Notes: generated by a model not told the origin, from the sequence alone. 64,000 bases of DNA from Candidatus Saccharimonadota bacterium (GCA_017511645.1 JAFWJH010000001.1:1-64000); one strand, 5' to 3'; positions 15,948-24,460 are shown, counted from the first letter of the stretch. Translations and numbers: made by a program.

Positions 15948-17024
15948 ATGCGAATTAATCAAAATATCTTGATTTCCAGCCTTACCACCATGCGCCTAGG
16001 CGGCCCTGCTCGCTATGTTTTGGAAATAGAAACTCCCGCTGATATCCCCGACGCTTATGGTTTTGCCGCCACGTATCATCTACCTACTTTCGTACTCGGC
16101 TACGGCGCCAACACTCTCGGCCACGACGAAGGTTTCAACGGTGTCATTATCATCAATCGCATGAAGGGTATTGATATTACATGGGCGGGTGACGGAGCTG
16201 GGGGGGACCCCGCCGCGCACAGCGTAGCGAGCACGGTGGGGGAAACTGCGACGGCAGGACCCGCCCAGATAAAGATCATGGGTGGTGAATACTGGGACGA
16301 CGTTGTCGCCTACGCTTGCGAGAGAGGCCTCACCGGTATCGAAGCCCTTAGCAAGATCCCCGGCCTCGCCGGCGCCGCCCCTGTGCAGAACATCGGCGCC
16401 TACGGCCAAGAAATCGCCGACACCTTGGAGTCCATCGAAGTTTACGATACAGCCAGTGGCACTTTCCGCACCCTCACCCACGCCGATCTCAATTTTTCCT
16501 ACCGCAAAAGCATCCTCAACACCACCGAGAAAAACCGCTATTTTGTCATCTCTATCACCCTAGCTCTCAAAAAAGGCCAAATGTCTCGCCCGTACTATCG
16601 CTCTATCGAACAATACATTTCCGACCACAACCTTACCGACTTCTCCCCCCAAGGCATCCGCGAGATCGTCAGCGCCATCCGCGCCGACAAACTTCCCGAC
16701 CCACTAGACAAGGCCAGCTCTGGTTCTTTCTTCAAAAACATCTACCTCACCAACGAACAGGCCGAACTCGCCGAGTCCAAGGGCTACCCCGTTTATCGCG
16801 GCAAAGACGGCAACAAAATCAATTCCGGCTGGCTCATCCAGCACGCCGGCTTTTCTGGCCAACTTCTTCATGGCATCCGCGTCAGCGACAAAGCCTCGCT
16901 CGTCCTCATCAACGAATCCGCCCAGTCTTACAACGACCTCGCCAAGGCCCGCGACGAAATCGTCGGCAAAGTCTACGACATGTATGGTTATTGGCTCGAA
17001 CAAGAGCCAGTGGAGATCGTATGA
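15948..17024 (+). CDS. murB: UDP-N-acetylenolpyruvoylglucosamine reductase with in-frame insertion
   Basis: 358 residues. MurB reduces UDP-GlcNAc-enolpyruvate to UDP-MurNAc using FAD and NADPH. Visible motifs are TTMRLGGPARY near the N-terminus, LGYGANTL (49-56), IPGLAGAAPVQNIGAYGQE (137-155) and the catalytic serine region ASSGSFFKN. Residues about 79-107 (from TWAGDGAGG to GPAQ) come from a GC-rich palindrome between the strand ending GIDI and IKIMGGEYWDDV, where the family has a short turn. Its stop overlaps the folD start (ATGA), forming an operon. Confidence 0.93.
   Translation: MRINQNILISSLTTMRLGGPARYVLEIETPADIPDAYGFAATYHLPTFVLGYGANTLGHDEGFNGVIIINRMKGIDITWAGDGAGGDPAAHSVASTVGETATAGPAQIKIMGGEYWDDVVAYACERGLTGIEALSKIPGLAGAAPVQNIGAYGQEIADTLESIEVYDTASGTFRTLTHADLNFSYRKSILNTTEKNRYFVISITLALKKGQMSRPYYRSIEQYISDHNLTDFSPQGIREIVSAIRADKLPDPLDKASSGSFFKNIYLTNEQAELAESKGYPVYRGKDGNKINSGWLIQHAGFSGQLLHGIRVSDKASLVLINESAQSYNDLAKARDEIVGKVYDMYGYWLEQEPVEIV
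16182..16267. repeat. Palindromic element copy B, in frame inside murB
   Basis: 86 bp bounded by perfect arms TGGGCGGGT (16182-16190) and ACCCGCCCA (16259-16267). Inner stems include CCCC-G-CCG with CGG-T-GGGG and CTGC-GACG-GCAG. Much more GC-rich than the surrounding gene. The architecture (outer stem with small inner hairpins) is like copies A and C, but the primary sequence is different, so it may be a second family. Confidence 0.7.
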
Positions 17025-17806
17025 AAATACTAAACGGTAGCGAGCTCGCCGGCTTTATCAAAGAACGCCAAGCTCACGAAGTCGCCAGCTTAAAGATTAG
17101 ACCCGAGCTTCTCATCATCCGCGATAGCGACGACCCAGTCATCACCAAATACGTCAATCTCAAAATCGCCTACGGCGAAGATATTGGCGTAATAGTCGAA
17201 GATTACAGCGCCAAAGATGCTGATGATATAGCAAGCAAAATCCTCTCTGCCAATACCGACCCCACCATTCATGGCATCATCCTCCAGCTGCCGATTACCA
17301 ATAAGGATCAAACCGACGAACTCTGCAACCTCATCGCCCCAGATAAAGATGTCGACGGCCTCGGGCAAAACTCTACCTACGACTCTGCCACTGCTACCGC
17401 CATCCTCTGGCTACTAGCCGGTTATGATATTAAATTAGAAGGCAAAAACATCGCCATCATCGGGCGTGGCAAGCTAGTCGGCGCCCCACTTTACAAGATG
17501 TTTACTGATTCAAATTACCGCGTCACTCTCTTTCACAAGGGCAGCGACTTGACAAACCTTAAGAACTTTGATATAATAATCAGTGCCACGGGCGTCCCGG
17601 GTTTGATTTCTAATGAGTTTATTTCCCCCGGCGCCACTCTTGTAGATGCTGGCACTGCCAGCGAAAAAGGCGTCATCAAAGGCGACCTTGCTTCCGAGCT
17701 CTACACCCGCACCGACCTTGCCGCCATCACTCCGACAAAAGGTGGCGTCGGCCCCCTCACCGTCACCTGCCTTTTTGACCACGTCCTCCACTCAGCAAAG
17801 CAATAA
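17021..17806 (+). CDS. folD: Bifunctional methylenetetrahydrofolate dehydrogenase/cyclohydrolase FolD
   Basis: 261 residues from the ATG at 17021, which overlaps the murB stop by 4 bases; an in-frame upstream start at 16991 lies inside murB. FolD interconverts methylene-, methenyl- and formyl-tetrahydrofolate. The catalytic motif YVNLK (44-48), ILQLPI, DKDVDGLGQNS, IIGRGKLVGAPL (dinucleotide binding) and TPTKGGVGPLT are present. It provides one-carbon units even in a reduced genome. It ends 17 bp before the convergent surface-protein gene. Confidence 0.94.
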   Translation: MKILNGSELAGFIKERQAHEVASLKIRPELLIIRDSDDPVITKYVNLKIAYGEDIGVIVEDYSAKDADDIASKILSANTDPTIHGIILQLPITNKDQTDELCNLIAPDKDVDGLGQNSTYDSATATAILWLLAGYDIKLEGKNIAIIGRGKLVGAPLYKMFTDSNYRVTLFHKGSDLTNLKNFDIIISATGVPGLISNEFISPGATLVDAGTASEKGVIKGDLASELYTRTDLAAITPTKGGVGPLTVTCLFDHVLHSAKQ

Positions 17807-17823
17807 TTCGATACATTATTTAA

Positions 17824-19569
17824 CTACGGGGCATCTACCACCCACGGGTCTGCCGCAGTGCCAGTACCACTAGAGTAGATAGTTCCAGAAGTGAGTGAAA
17901 TGGCCGGGCGCACCCCGTTCGCGATGATCACGAGATTGCCGTTGAGGTGACCACTCGAGTCCAGGAGGAAGCCGACCGCACCGTTGACCGCCTCACGCAA
18001 AAAAGGCGAAAGCAACCAGAAATTCGATCCAGAACGCAGGTAAGAACTGTAACTATAATTAGATGAAGAAGTAGAGTCCGTTGTCCTACGGCCATAGCCA
18101 CTGCCCGCTAAGGCAGATTCATCTGCAGTAATAAGAGCTATTGGCTTAGTCAGCTGACCATTACCACCATTTAGATTAGTGTTGTTATCAGTTTTATAGG
18201 TATATAGATCTACTACGCCACGCGGACAAGAGAGGGTCAGAGTTTTGTTGCCATTCGCAAGAAAATTTCGTGTATATGATCCGAAGTAATATGCCGTTAA
18301 GCCACTAGTGCCATATGGAACTATAGTGTCAGAATCTATTAGTGGAGTAGTCCAGGAGGTACCGCTATTTAGAGTACGGTCGTTACAATATCCAGCGTTT
18401 GGCTCCAAGATAGATTCATAAGCACTAATACCATTAGATCCAGCAAACCAGGTTTCTATATAGTTTTTAATATTAGAGTTTTCGCCATTTACTCCATAAT
18501 TATCATTACTACCAAATACAGTGCCAACCGAAGTAGCAGTAGTATTATCTTGGATACTAGGATCGTTATTAAAGGTGTAACCTACTCTGTTAATGTTTCT
18601 GTGCCACTCCATAGATTGTGCTGAATTACCCTGTAGACCAAAAGCTTGTCGCGTAGCAAGCTGTGCACCAGTTTGCGCATGAGCACAAGTATTATTAGTG
18701 GTATCCCAAGTGCCATTATAGATCATCTTTACACCGCCACTGGCGGTAGTACGCACAATTCGCCAACAAGTATCAGTAGCGTCCTTAGTACTATTTGCAT
18801 CCAGAATGACATAGTTTGGATAATAAAATCCATCACCGTTAGAGCCATATGAAGAGCTAGATGTCTCATCTAGATTACTATCTAGAATACCGCGATAGTA
18901 GTAAATGTTAGCTCTAGTGCCATCACTCTTATTAGAATCAGCTGCGGTGCCAAAAGTAGATTCGTCATAGAGATACACGCCCGAGTTAGAAGTATCAGTG
19001 GCTGGGTCATTAGATGTAGGTTTGGTGATTACTGATTTGAGGTTTGCCGTAGTCTGAGTACCTTTACTCATGGCAGCTACTTCATCATAAATAGTTGGCT
19101 GAACCCACCTGGCATACAGAGTAAAAGTATTATTACCAGTAAGGTAGTCTATGTTATAGGTACTACTGGGTTGGTATTCAGTACCAGTACAAGCTGCATC
19201 ATCTGCTACTTGTATTGTACACCAGCCTTTAAAGACATAGCCAGATCTGGTAGGAGTATTATTAGATAGAGTAACGGTAGTAGTGCTGTTAACATCTAGA
19301 TTACCAGCCTGTGGGTTAGGAGTTGGCATGTTTGATACAGTGTCTGTAGTGTTTTGATTATAAGTAATGCTATATGGGATGAGGTTTGCTACAGCAGTAA
19401 TCACAAAGGTATTAGTATAGGTTCCTGGTGGGGTATCATTGTTTACTCTTGCACCTATAGCTATGTTATAGCCATCTGTACTCCCAGAAGTATTAGCGGA
19501 TGTTGTTTTAGCTATAATGGTTTGGTTAGCTGTTTCTGTACTAGTAGGAGCAGGAAGATAGTCTGTGTT
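17824..19569 (-). pseudogene. C-terminal part of a C-lectin-like surface protein, separated by an in-frame TAA
   Basis: Continuous open frame in the same phase as the upstream fragment (19570-20022), from the codon after TAA to a TAG at 17824; the first internal ATG is at 19404. It holds an InlB-type repeat (TRSGYVFKGWCT to TFTLYARW), then a long domain with CWRIVRTT and NGVRPAISL motifs. These resemble DUF6273/FGE-like C-type lectin folds used as ligand-binding and as diversity-generating retroelement targets. The last 45 codons have quite different codon use. Without readthrough or correction this half is not made with its signal peptide. Confidence 0.7.
17895..18030 (-). other. Candidate DGR-type variable region at the 3' end of the lectin-like gene
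   Basis: In the coding strand this stretch switches from AT-rich codons to G/C-ended codons. A run of NNC codons (GTC, AAC, GTC, GGC, TTC, CTC, GAC, CAC, CTC, AAC, GGC, CTC, ATC, ATC, AAC) is what results when adenines of AAC codons in a template are randomised. It ends at a GC-rich GGGGTGCGCCCGG, as expected for a mutagenesis-homing end. No reverse transcriptase or template repeat was found in the window, so this remains a hypothesis. Confidence 0.45.
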
Positions 19570-20022
19570 TTAGACATTTGTATCATTAGTAGAATCATAG
19601 AGAGTACTTGGTCTGTAGCCCCAAGTATTATTTAGACTATTAGCTTTAGCATAGGTATCATCTGCATAATTAGTAGGTGAGACGGTAGCTGTAATAGAAG
19701 GCAAGGTCTTAGTATTATCACTTTGGTTTATCAGTGCAGTACTATTTGCTGTTTTGGCTAGAATACCTAGTGTGTAGCCAGTATAGTTATTAGTAGAGAC
19801 TGAGATATTGTTAGTAGTAGTATCTGAAGTCCTAAAGGTACCATTAGAACTAAGTGATGCTATATCTAAAGAAATAGCATTAGAGCCTCCGGCGATCGTA
19901 AGAGTAAGTGAAAGGTTAGAAGCAAAAGAAGGTTGAGTATTCAAGGCAGCCCAAAATACAGCACCTATCGCGCCCACCGCTAATAATACACTTCTTAACC
20001 TTTCACTCCTCAAAGGATTCAC
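19570..20022 (-). CDS. N-terminal fragment of the lectin-like surface protein (signal peptide plus beta domain)
   Basis: 150 codons from a GTG start at 20022, with AAAGGAGAAGGA just upstream, to TAA at 19570-19572. A signal peptide spans about residues 1-35 (VLLAVGAIGAVFWAALNT core, cleavage near SFAS). The rest is a Ser/Thr/Asn-rich beta-sandwich-like segment with GYTLGILAKT. The frame continues past the TAA with closely matching composition (NTDYLPAP...), so the original gene spanned 17824-20022. It might still be secreted as a short protein. Confidence 0.65.
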   Translation of the reverse strand: MNPLRSERLRSVLLAVGAIGAVFWAALNTQPSFASNLSLTLTIAGGSNAISLDIASLSSNGTFRTSDTTTNNISVSTNNYTGYTLGILAKTANSTALINQSDNTKTLPSITATVSPTNYADDTYAKANSLNNTWGYRPSTLYDSTNDTNV

Positions 20023-20113
20023 TCCTTCTCCTTTTTGTTTTATGACCTAAAACATATACCTTTATTCTACTCCATCCCCCGTAAAACACAAGCTTTTTTC
20101 CTGCATCAAAAAA

Positions 20114-20139
20114 TCTCCCCAAGCTATAGCTCAGGGAGA
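20114..20139 (-). terminator. Rho-independent terminator of the 418-residue surface protein gene
   Basis: TCTCCC and GGGAGA arms with an inner AGCT/AGCT stem. On the minus strand the hairpin is followed by TTTTTT. It lies 39 bp after the stop codon at 20178. Confidence 0.8.
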
Positions 20140-20177
20140 CTTTTCAAGATTTCCCGCCCTAATGTGAAGCGGTCATC

Positions 20178-21434
20178 TTACATTAACTTTTTGCGGCTAG
20201 CAATATAGTAACCAAGCATCGTCACTACCGAACCAGCACCCACCGCACCAGTAGCAATCGTACCAGCACCAGTGTTTACGATCGTGGTAGGAGTATCGCC
20301 ACCATTATCCTGAGTTGGAGTAGGATTTACTGGCGTATCGCCACAAGACTTCGTTACCATCACAGACGCATCATCCTTGGTCACCGTGCCATTCACTGTA
20401 GAATTAGCCCAGTTTACAAGTTGGTTTTTGCCACAAGCAAGGCTCTTGTCCACTACCTTACCGGTAAAGCGGATATACGAGTTTGCCTTAGCGTCATGAT
20501 TACCAATATTGATACCAGTAGTCGTCAAAGTATTCTCAGACAACTTGACACCACTTTGGTGGTTAGAGTTGTAAAGGTAGGTAGAATCTTGTACATATTC
20601 AACGTTAGTTGGGAGAATATCCCGAATCATCACGTCTTTTACGGTATCGGCGAGCAAGTTTACATACTCAATTTGGTATTCAACTTCGTCGCCAACCTTA
20701 GCTTCTACAGATTCGCTCCAATCCTTAGTACCCTTAATGCGAACCTTCTTCGAAAGTTTCGCCGATACCGAAGTATGGACCTTTACCTGAATAGTCACTT
20801 CGCCGTCATATTGATAACAACCAGGAATCTTACCATCAAGCTTGTCATAACCAAGCGTTGCACCAGAGATAATTACATCATCTGGCAAAGCTACTGTACC
20901 CATCTTGCCGTTGGAATATTTGGCAGAGCCACCAACGTATTCTAGGTAAAAGTTATCATTAGACTTCAAAGTCACTTCATCCCAATAGCGTGTAGGGGTT
21001 GCATTGGACGAATCCAAGTAACCAATCACGGTGTGAGATTTTGCAACCGTAGTAGGAAGCGAGAACGTAGCTTTTACATTCTCGGCAATCCGTTCTGTAC
21101 CCTTAGGGCTGTTGTTGTGTACATAAAGACGAATCGTATAAGTTTGACCATCTTGTACATTAATTTCATTGGCATTCCAAGTTTTGTTCTTGTTAGAAAC
21201 ATCTGAACTCAACTTAGCACCAACGAAGTTACGTTCATCACCGATTGCACCATCAGTGATAGAGTTAAAGGTGATAGTATCACCAAGTTTACCATCGTTA
21301 ATTTCGGCAATAGTATAAGTAGCACGACCATTAGAATTGTCGCCCCACGCATTTACTAACACCGGAGTAATAGTGGCCGCTGCGAGCACTGCCGCCGCCG
21401 ACACACCAATCAAAGATTTATAAATCTTATTCAT
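20178..21434 (-). CDS. Cell-wall/surface protein with DUF11-like repeat and sorting-like C-terminus
   Basis: 418 residues. A signal peptide covers about residues 1-29 (cleavage after VNA). It is followed by Ig-like beta domains; the second (about 230-360, with GDEVEYQIEYVNLLADTVKDVMIRDILP) matches the DUF11 conserved repeat of cell-wall proteins. A Pro/Thr linker is followed by NTGAG, a hydrophobic helix and the basic end SRKKLM, arranged like an LPxTG sorting signal but with a non-canonical motif. A good AGAAAGGA ribosome site and codon use unlike its neighbours suggest high expression, possibly a major surface protein. It lies downstream of the 544-residue membrane protein in the same direction. 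Confidence 0.8.
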   Translation of the reverse strand: MNKIYKSLIGVSAAAVLAAATITPVLVNAWGDNSNGRATYTIAEINDGKLGDTITFNSITDGAIGDERNFVGAKLSSDVSNKNKTWNANEINVQDGQTYTIRLYVHNNSPKGTERIAENVKATFSLPTTVAKSHTVIGYLDSSNATPTRYWDEVTLKSNDNFYLEYVGGSAKYSNGKMGTVALPDDVIISGATLGYDKLDGKIPGCYQYDGEVTIQVKVHTSVSAKLSKKVRIKGTKDWSESVEAKVGDEVEYQIEYVNLLADTVKDVMIRDILPTNVEYVQDSTYLYNSNHQSGVKLSENTLTTTGINIGNHDAKANSYIRFTGKVVDKSLACGKNQLVNWANSTVNGTVTKDDASVMVTKSCGDTPVNPTPTQDNGGDTPTTIVNTGAGTIATGAVGAGSVVTMLGYYIASRKKLM

Positions 21435-21537
21435 AATAATCCTTTCTAATTAATATTTATAAGTCTTGGTTGCTAGCCGAATTGTTAATTTTCGTCTATG
21501 ACAACCGAATCGTCTCAGTCTCAAAATCTTGGTGTCA

Positions 21538-21559
21538 CCCGGCAGCCGAAGCTGCCGGG
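21538..21559 (-). other. Intercistronic hairpin with UUCG tetraloop
   Basis: On the minus strand CCCGGCAGC-TTCG-GCTGCCGGG forms a perfect 9-bp stem with a C(UUCG)G loop. It sits between the stop of the 544-residue protein (21580) and the start of the surface-protein gene (21434). No T-run follows on the minus strand, so mRNA stabilisation or processing is more likely than termination. Confidence 0.6.
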
Positions 21560-21579
21560 CTTTAAAAGGTACTCAGAAA

Positions 21580-23214
21580 TCAATCGGCAGGACCATCCCA
21601 TGCCTGCGCGTTTTGATCTCCACTTATCTCCGACGCTTTGTCCGATTTTGGCGTCGGGTCATTGGCTTTGTCGGCATTGCTGTCAACATTGGTCCCAGAT
21701 CCGCCATTGGTTGATGGCTTATTGGAGCTGTTGTTGCTGCCGTTACCAGAATTAGCATCCTGGATTTCCTTAATCTTCTCCTTATATTCATCATAAGAAT
21801 TCAGATTATTGGAATTGCTATCCTTCTCTTTGGATGACTTATTGCCACCAGTGTTAGTGTTTTCACCGGGGCCCTTATCGTCGTTCTGCCCAGAATTATT
21901 AGACTGCGAAGGATCTTTGTTGTACTTCTTCTTCGTAGTCTCTTCGGGCTTAGTGGTCGGCTCAGGGTTACCGCCTTTACCGCCACCGCCGCTAGGGCTA
22001 TTGCCTCCAGACGGTTTGCTTGGCTTTTCTTGTGGCGTAATATTCATTACGACCTTAACATTCGTCGGCTGATATCCACAAGGGATACGATATTCAACCT
22101 TAAACGTATTGCCTTTGATCTTAAAGGTGTATACCAAGAATGGACCATCCTGCTGCTTTGTCTTGAGGACAATTACATCAGGAATCGTATCAGTTGTATA
22201 CGGGTTCATATACATCTGATCCGTGATGTTCTTGCCTTTAGCGGCAACAGATACTTCGGCTTTGTCAAAATAAGCGAACACCGCTACGAGCGTTCTATGG
22301 TAGGCATTAGGATTGTCAATCCACTCTGCCTTTGCAGCATTAATGGTTTTCGCCCAATCATGCTTGCACGACTCATAAAACTCTCCGAGAAAACGTGTAC
22401 CAACATTAGCGTCAAGCCACGCTATGTCAGCTGCCCCAAGCGCAGGGTCTTTTTCAAGCCTACTACGGAAGTCATTATCATATTCCGCTGCAGTCCAGTC
22501 TTTGTTATAAGGATTCGGACCAAAATTAAAGTCATTATCCTCATCATTATCAGACTGCAGGTCGAGATTATAAAAATGCCAACCATTTTCATCTTCATCT
22601 GTATATCCGCTGTCGTCATCACTATTGCCACTAGGCCAATCAGCACCCAGTGCCAATGTCGTCACAGAACCAATCGCGAGAAGAATCGCTAAAATAATCG
22701 CGATAATTCGGCAAATTCCGTTCCTCTGACGCCAAAGCAGCACCGCAATCGGTACACCTAGGCCAATAATCAGCACTAATATCGGTACCACTATCGCAAC
22801 TATTGACATCAATAAGTCACTCGTAATACCACTAGCCAGTGCCGTACCGATATGCCTAAAGACGAAATAAATAATCAGCGGAAGCGGTAAAAATACTACC
22901 AATTCCCACCAACTATTTGCGTCTCTCAGCCACCATACCAACACCGCCGTCAGTAGAGCCAACATAATAACGAATATCATCCAGTTAAGCCACATTATAG
23001 TAAATGCTGTGGCTACAAAATTCGCAGCTCCTACAATCAACGCCGTAAGCGCCGCGATGATCCATCTATGAGGTTTGATACCTCTCAGATAATGGAAGAG
23101 TACAAACGACCCTCCCTGAATAATCCTGCCGTTGTTGAGAAAATTCTCAGTCAACATTGCCAGCACAAAAAACGCCAGCGTCATGAAAATAGATGCTACT
23201 AACATCTGCTTCAC
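21580..23214 (-). CDS. Polytopic membrane protein with long low-complexity C-terminal region
   Basis: 544 residues with about six transmembrane segments in the first 200 residues. An acidic loop is followed by a folded extracellular-looking domain (about 235-395), then more than 130 residues rich in Ser, Asn, Gly, Lys and Pro. Overall it looks like a membrane anchor carrying a secreted domain on a flexible tail. The gene has a consensus minus-strand promoter (TTGACA-17-TACAAT), a leader of about 150 nt and an AAAGGAAG ribosome site. Not recognised as any known family; type IV secretion VirB6/TrbL-like proteins share this layout, but the evidence is weak. Confidence 0.72.
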   Translation of the reverse strand: MKQMLVASIFMTLAFFVLAMLTENFLNNGRIIQGGSFVLFHYLRGIKPHRWIIAALTALIVGAANFVATAFTIMWLNWMIFVIMLALLTAVLVWWLRDANSWWELVVFLPLPLIIYFVFRHIGTALASGITSDLLMSIVAIVVPILVLIIGLGVPIAVLLWRQRNGICRIIAIILAILLAIGSVTTLALGADWPSGNSDDDSGYTDEDENGWHFYNLDLQSDNDEDNDFNFGPNPYNKDWTAAEYDNDFRSRLEKDPALGAADIAWLDANVGTRFLGEFYESCKHDWAKTINAAKAEWIDNPNAYHRTLVAVFAYFDKAEVSVAAKGKNITDQMYMNPYTTDTIPDVIVLKTKQQDGPFLVYTFKIKGNTFKVEYRIPCGYQPTNVKVVMNITPQEKPSKPSGGNSPSGGGGKGGNPEPTTKPEETTKKKYNKDPSQSNNSGQNDDKGPGENTNTGGNKSSKEKDSNSNNLNSYDEYKEKIKEIQDANSGNGSNNSSNKPSTNGGSGTNVDSNADKANDPTPKSDKASEISGDQNAQAWDGPAD

Positions 23215-23370
23215 TTCCTTTCAAAGATTAGTAAATTCTGAGGGTATCCAACCCCCAGTTCAGATTTATATATAAATGGGGATGGATTTCCAGCTTTTTT
23301 TGAAAGCTGAGATGATTCGGTTGTTAATGGTCTTCGTTGTCTTAAACACACTAAAACTCAGACTACTTAC

Positions 23371-23399
23371 ATTGTATCACACTTTCGCTTTTTTGTCAA
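23371..23399 (-). promoter_or_regulatory. Promoter and long leader of the 544-residue membrane protein
   Basis: Reading the minus strand: TTGACA (23399-23394), 17-bp spacer, TACAAT (23376-23371) with upstream TG. The start codon is at 23214, leaving a leader of about 150 nt that can form an AGCTTT/AAAAGCT hairpin around 23292-23308. No known riboswitch motif was recognised in it. Confidence 0.7.
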
Positions 23400-23439
23400 T
23401 ACATATATCAACTTTTTGCGCTTATGTCTAAAATATGAA

Positions 23440-23465
23440 AAAGACCGACATTACTGTCGGCCTTT
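23440..23465 (-). terminator. Rho-independent terminator of the coiled-coil protein gene
   Basis: Arms AAAGACCGACA (23440-23450) and TGTCGGCCTTT (23455-23465) with a 4-nt loop, followed on the minus strand by TTTTTCAT. It is 17 bp past the stop at 23482. Confidence 0.85.
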
Positions 23466-23481
23466 CCTTGGGAAGTGGTGG

Positions 23482-24087
23482 TTAAATGACGCCCTTGAGG
23501 GTGTCCTGACGTCTTGCGACTTTATGAGCTTTTTCTTTCAGCTCTTCAACCTTGTCAAGCGCCGCATTAAGCTCTTCCTTCTCAGCATCCGTAAGCATCG
23601 AAAGGAAGCTCAAATCGCTACCGAGGCCCTCACCCTTAGCAATAGCCTTAGGTGCTGCTGCAAGCTTCTGCTTAAGGTCATCAATTTCTCCTTCGAGAAC
23701 CTTGTTCGCAGCCGCTGCATCAGCAAGCGCCTTTTCAGCTTTGGCTTTATCAGCCTCTGCATCCTGCGCACGCTTTTCGGACGCCGCTTTTGCAGTTTCA
23801 GCGTCCTTAGCGCGCTTTTCAGCGTCCTTTGCCGCCTGTTCTGCAGTCTGCTTCGCCGCTTCCGCCGCCTGAAGTTTCTTTGTGAGATCGGATTTCTCGT
23901 CATCCCACTTCTGCTTGGCGGTATCATATACCTTAGTAGCGCGCTCTTCCTGTGCTTTTGCTTCTTTTTTAGACTTCTCGAGTTCCTCAGACAGTTTTTT
24001 ATTCTGAGCTTCAAGTTCGAAAATATCGTCCTCAAGGTCAGCTCGAGTCTTAAAAGGATACGGGTTTGCATTTGTTCTTCTACTCAT
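23482..24087 (-). CDS. Coiled-coil protein, Ala/Lys/Glu-rich
   Basis: 201 residues from the ATG at 24087, selected because GGAGGTG lies 6 nt upstream; an in-frame upstream start at 24147 lacks one. Residues about 17-140 are a continuous heptad-rich coiled coil (KKLSEELEKSKKEAKAQEE, repeated AxxAKxxAE units), then a short helical C-terminal part. No signal peptide or membrane segment. Likely a cytoplasmic structural or scaffold protein; in its promoter, leader and strong ribosome site it resembles the other highly expressed genes here. Composition bias makes homology hard to judge. Confidence 0.78.
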   Translation of the reverse strand: MSRRTNANPYPFKTRADLEDDIFELEAQNKKLSEELEKSKKEAKAQEERATKVYDTAKQKWDDEKSDLTKKLQAAEAAKQTAEQAAKDAEKRAKDAETAKAASEKRAQDAEADKAKAEKALADAAAANKVLEGEIDDLKQKLAAAPKAIAKGEGLGSDLSFLSMLTDAEKEELNAALDKVEELKEKAHKVARRQDTLKGVI

Positions 24088-24169
24088 AGTAGCACCTCCA
24101 TGAATACATAAAAATTTATTAAAGATCAATTTATACTGATTTTTCACTTCCCAAAGTCAGTATACCCTC

Positions 24170-24198
24170 ATTATAGCACACAAGCTTATTTTTGTCAA
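24170..24198 (-). promoter_or_regulatory. Consensus promoter of the coiled-coil protein gene
   Basis: Minus strand TTGACA (24198-24193), 17-bp spacer, TATAAT (24175-24170) with extended TGTGC before the -10. It gives a leader of about 75 nt ending in the GGAGGTG ribosome site. Confidence 0.75.
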
Positions 24199-24250
24199 TA
24201 CTTAAAACATAAAATTTTACAAAATACTAGAAATATTCCCTAGCCACACC

Positions 24251-24279
24251 TTGATTTTTTTGAGATAAAACGCTATAAT
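24251..24279 (+). promoter_or_regulatory. Promoter of the tRNA-His/tRNA-Gly unit
   Basis: TTGATT (24251-24256), 17-bp spacer and TATAAT (24274-24279), ending 16 nt before the 5' end of tRNA-His. Confidence 0.7.
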
Positions 24280-24295
24280 ACACACGTACCTATCT

Positions 24296-24373
24296 GGTGG
24301 GATTAGCTCAGATGGTTAGAGCGTCTGATTGTGGTCCAGAAGGTCGTCGGTTCGATCCCGATATCCCACCCCA
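24296..24373 (+). tRNA. tRNA-His(GUG)
   Basis: Complete cloverleaf: acceptor GTGGGAT (24297-24303) with ATCCCAC (24363-24369), anticodon loop TTGTGGT giving GTG, and T-loop TTCGATC. The extra G at 24296 opposite C73 is the histidine identity G-1:C73 pair, here encoded in DNA, and CCA is encoded. The anticodon stem has an A-C mismatch next to the loop. Confidence 0.93.
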
Positions 24374-24384
24374 GGTACAAATTT

Positions 24385-24459
24385 GCGGGTATAGTACAGT
24401 GGTTAGTATGCAAGTTTTCCAAACTTGAGATGAGAGTTCGATTCTCTCTACCCGCACCA
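24385..24459 (+). tRNA. tRNA-Gly(UCC)
   Basis: Acceptor GCGGGTA (24385-24391) with TACCCGC (24449-24455), anticodon loop TTTCCAA giving TCC, and encoded CCA. It follows tRNA-His by 11 nt under one promoter. Confidence 0.93.
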
Positions 24460-24460
24460 A

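Noticed and set aside
17824-20022. Search for a reverse transcriptase and template repeat for the candidate variable region
   Set aside because: No frame in the window carries a YxDD-type polymerase motif, and no second copy of the variable-region ends was seen, so a complete DGR cannot be reported here.
21501-23324. 18-bp inverted repeat (one mismatch) flanking the 544-residue membrane protein gene: 21501-21518 and 23307-23324
   Set aside because: In 64 kb a match of this length with one mismatch is expected about once or twice by chance, and no transposase or target duplication is present.
23215-23370. Riboswitch in the 150-nt leader of the membrane protein gene
   Set aside because: Only simple hairpins were found; no conserved core of a known riboswitch class could be recognised.
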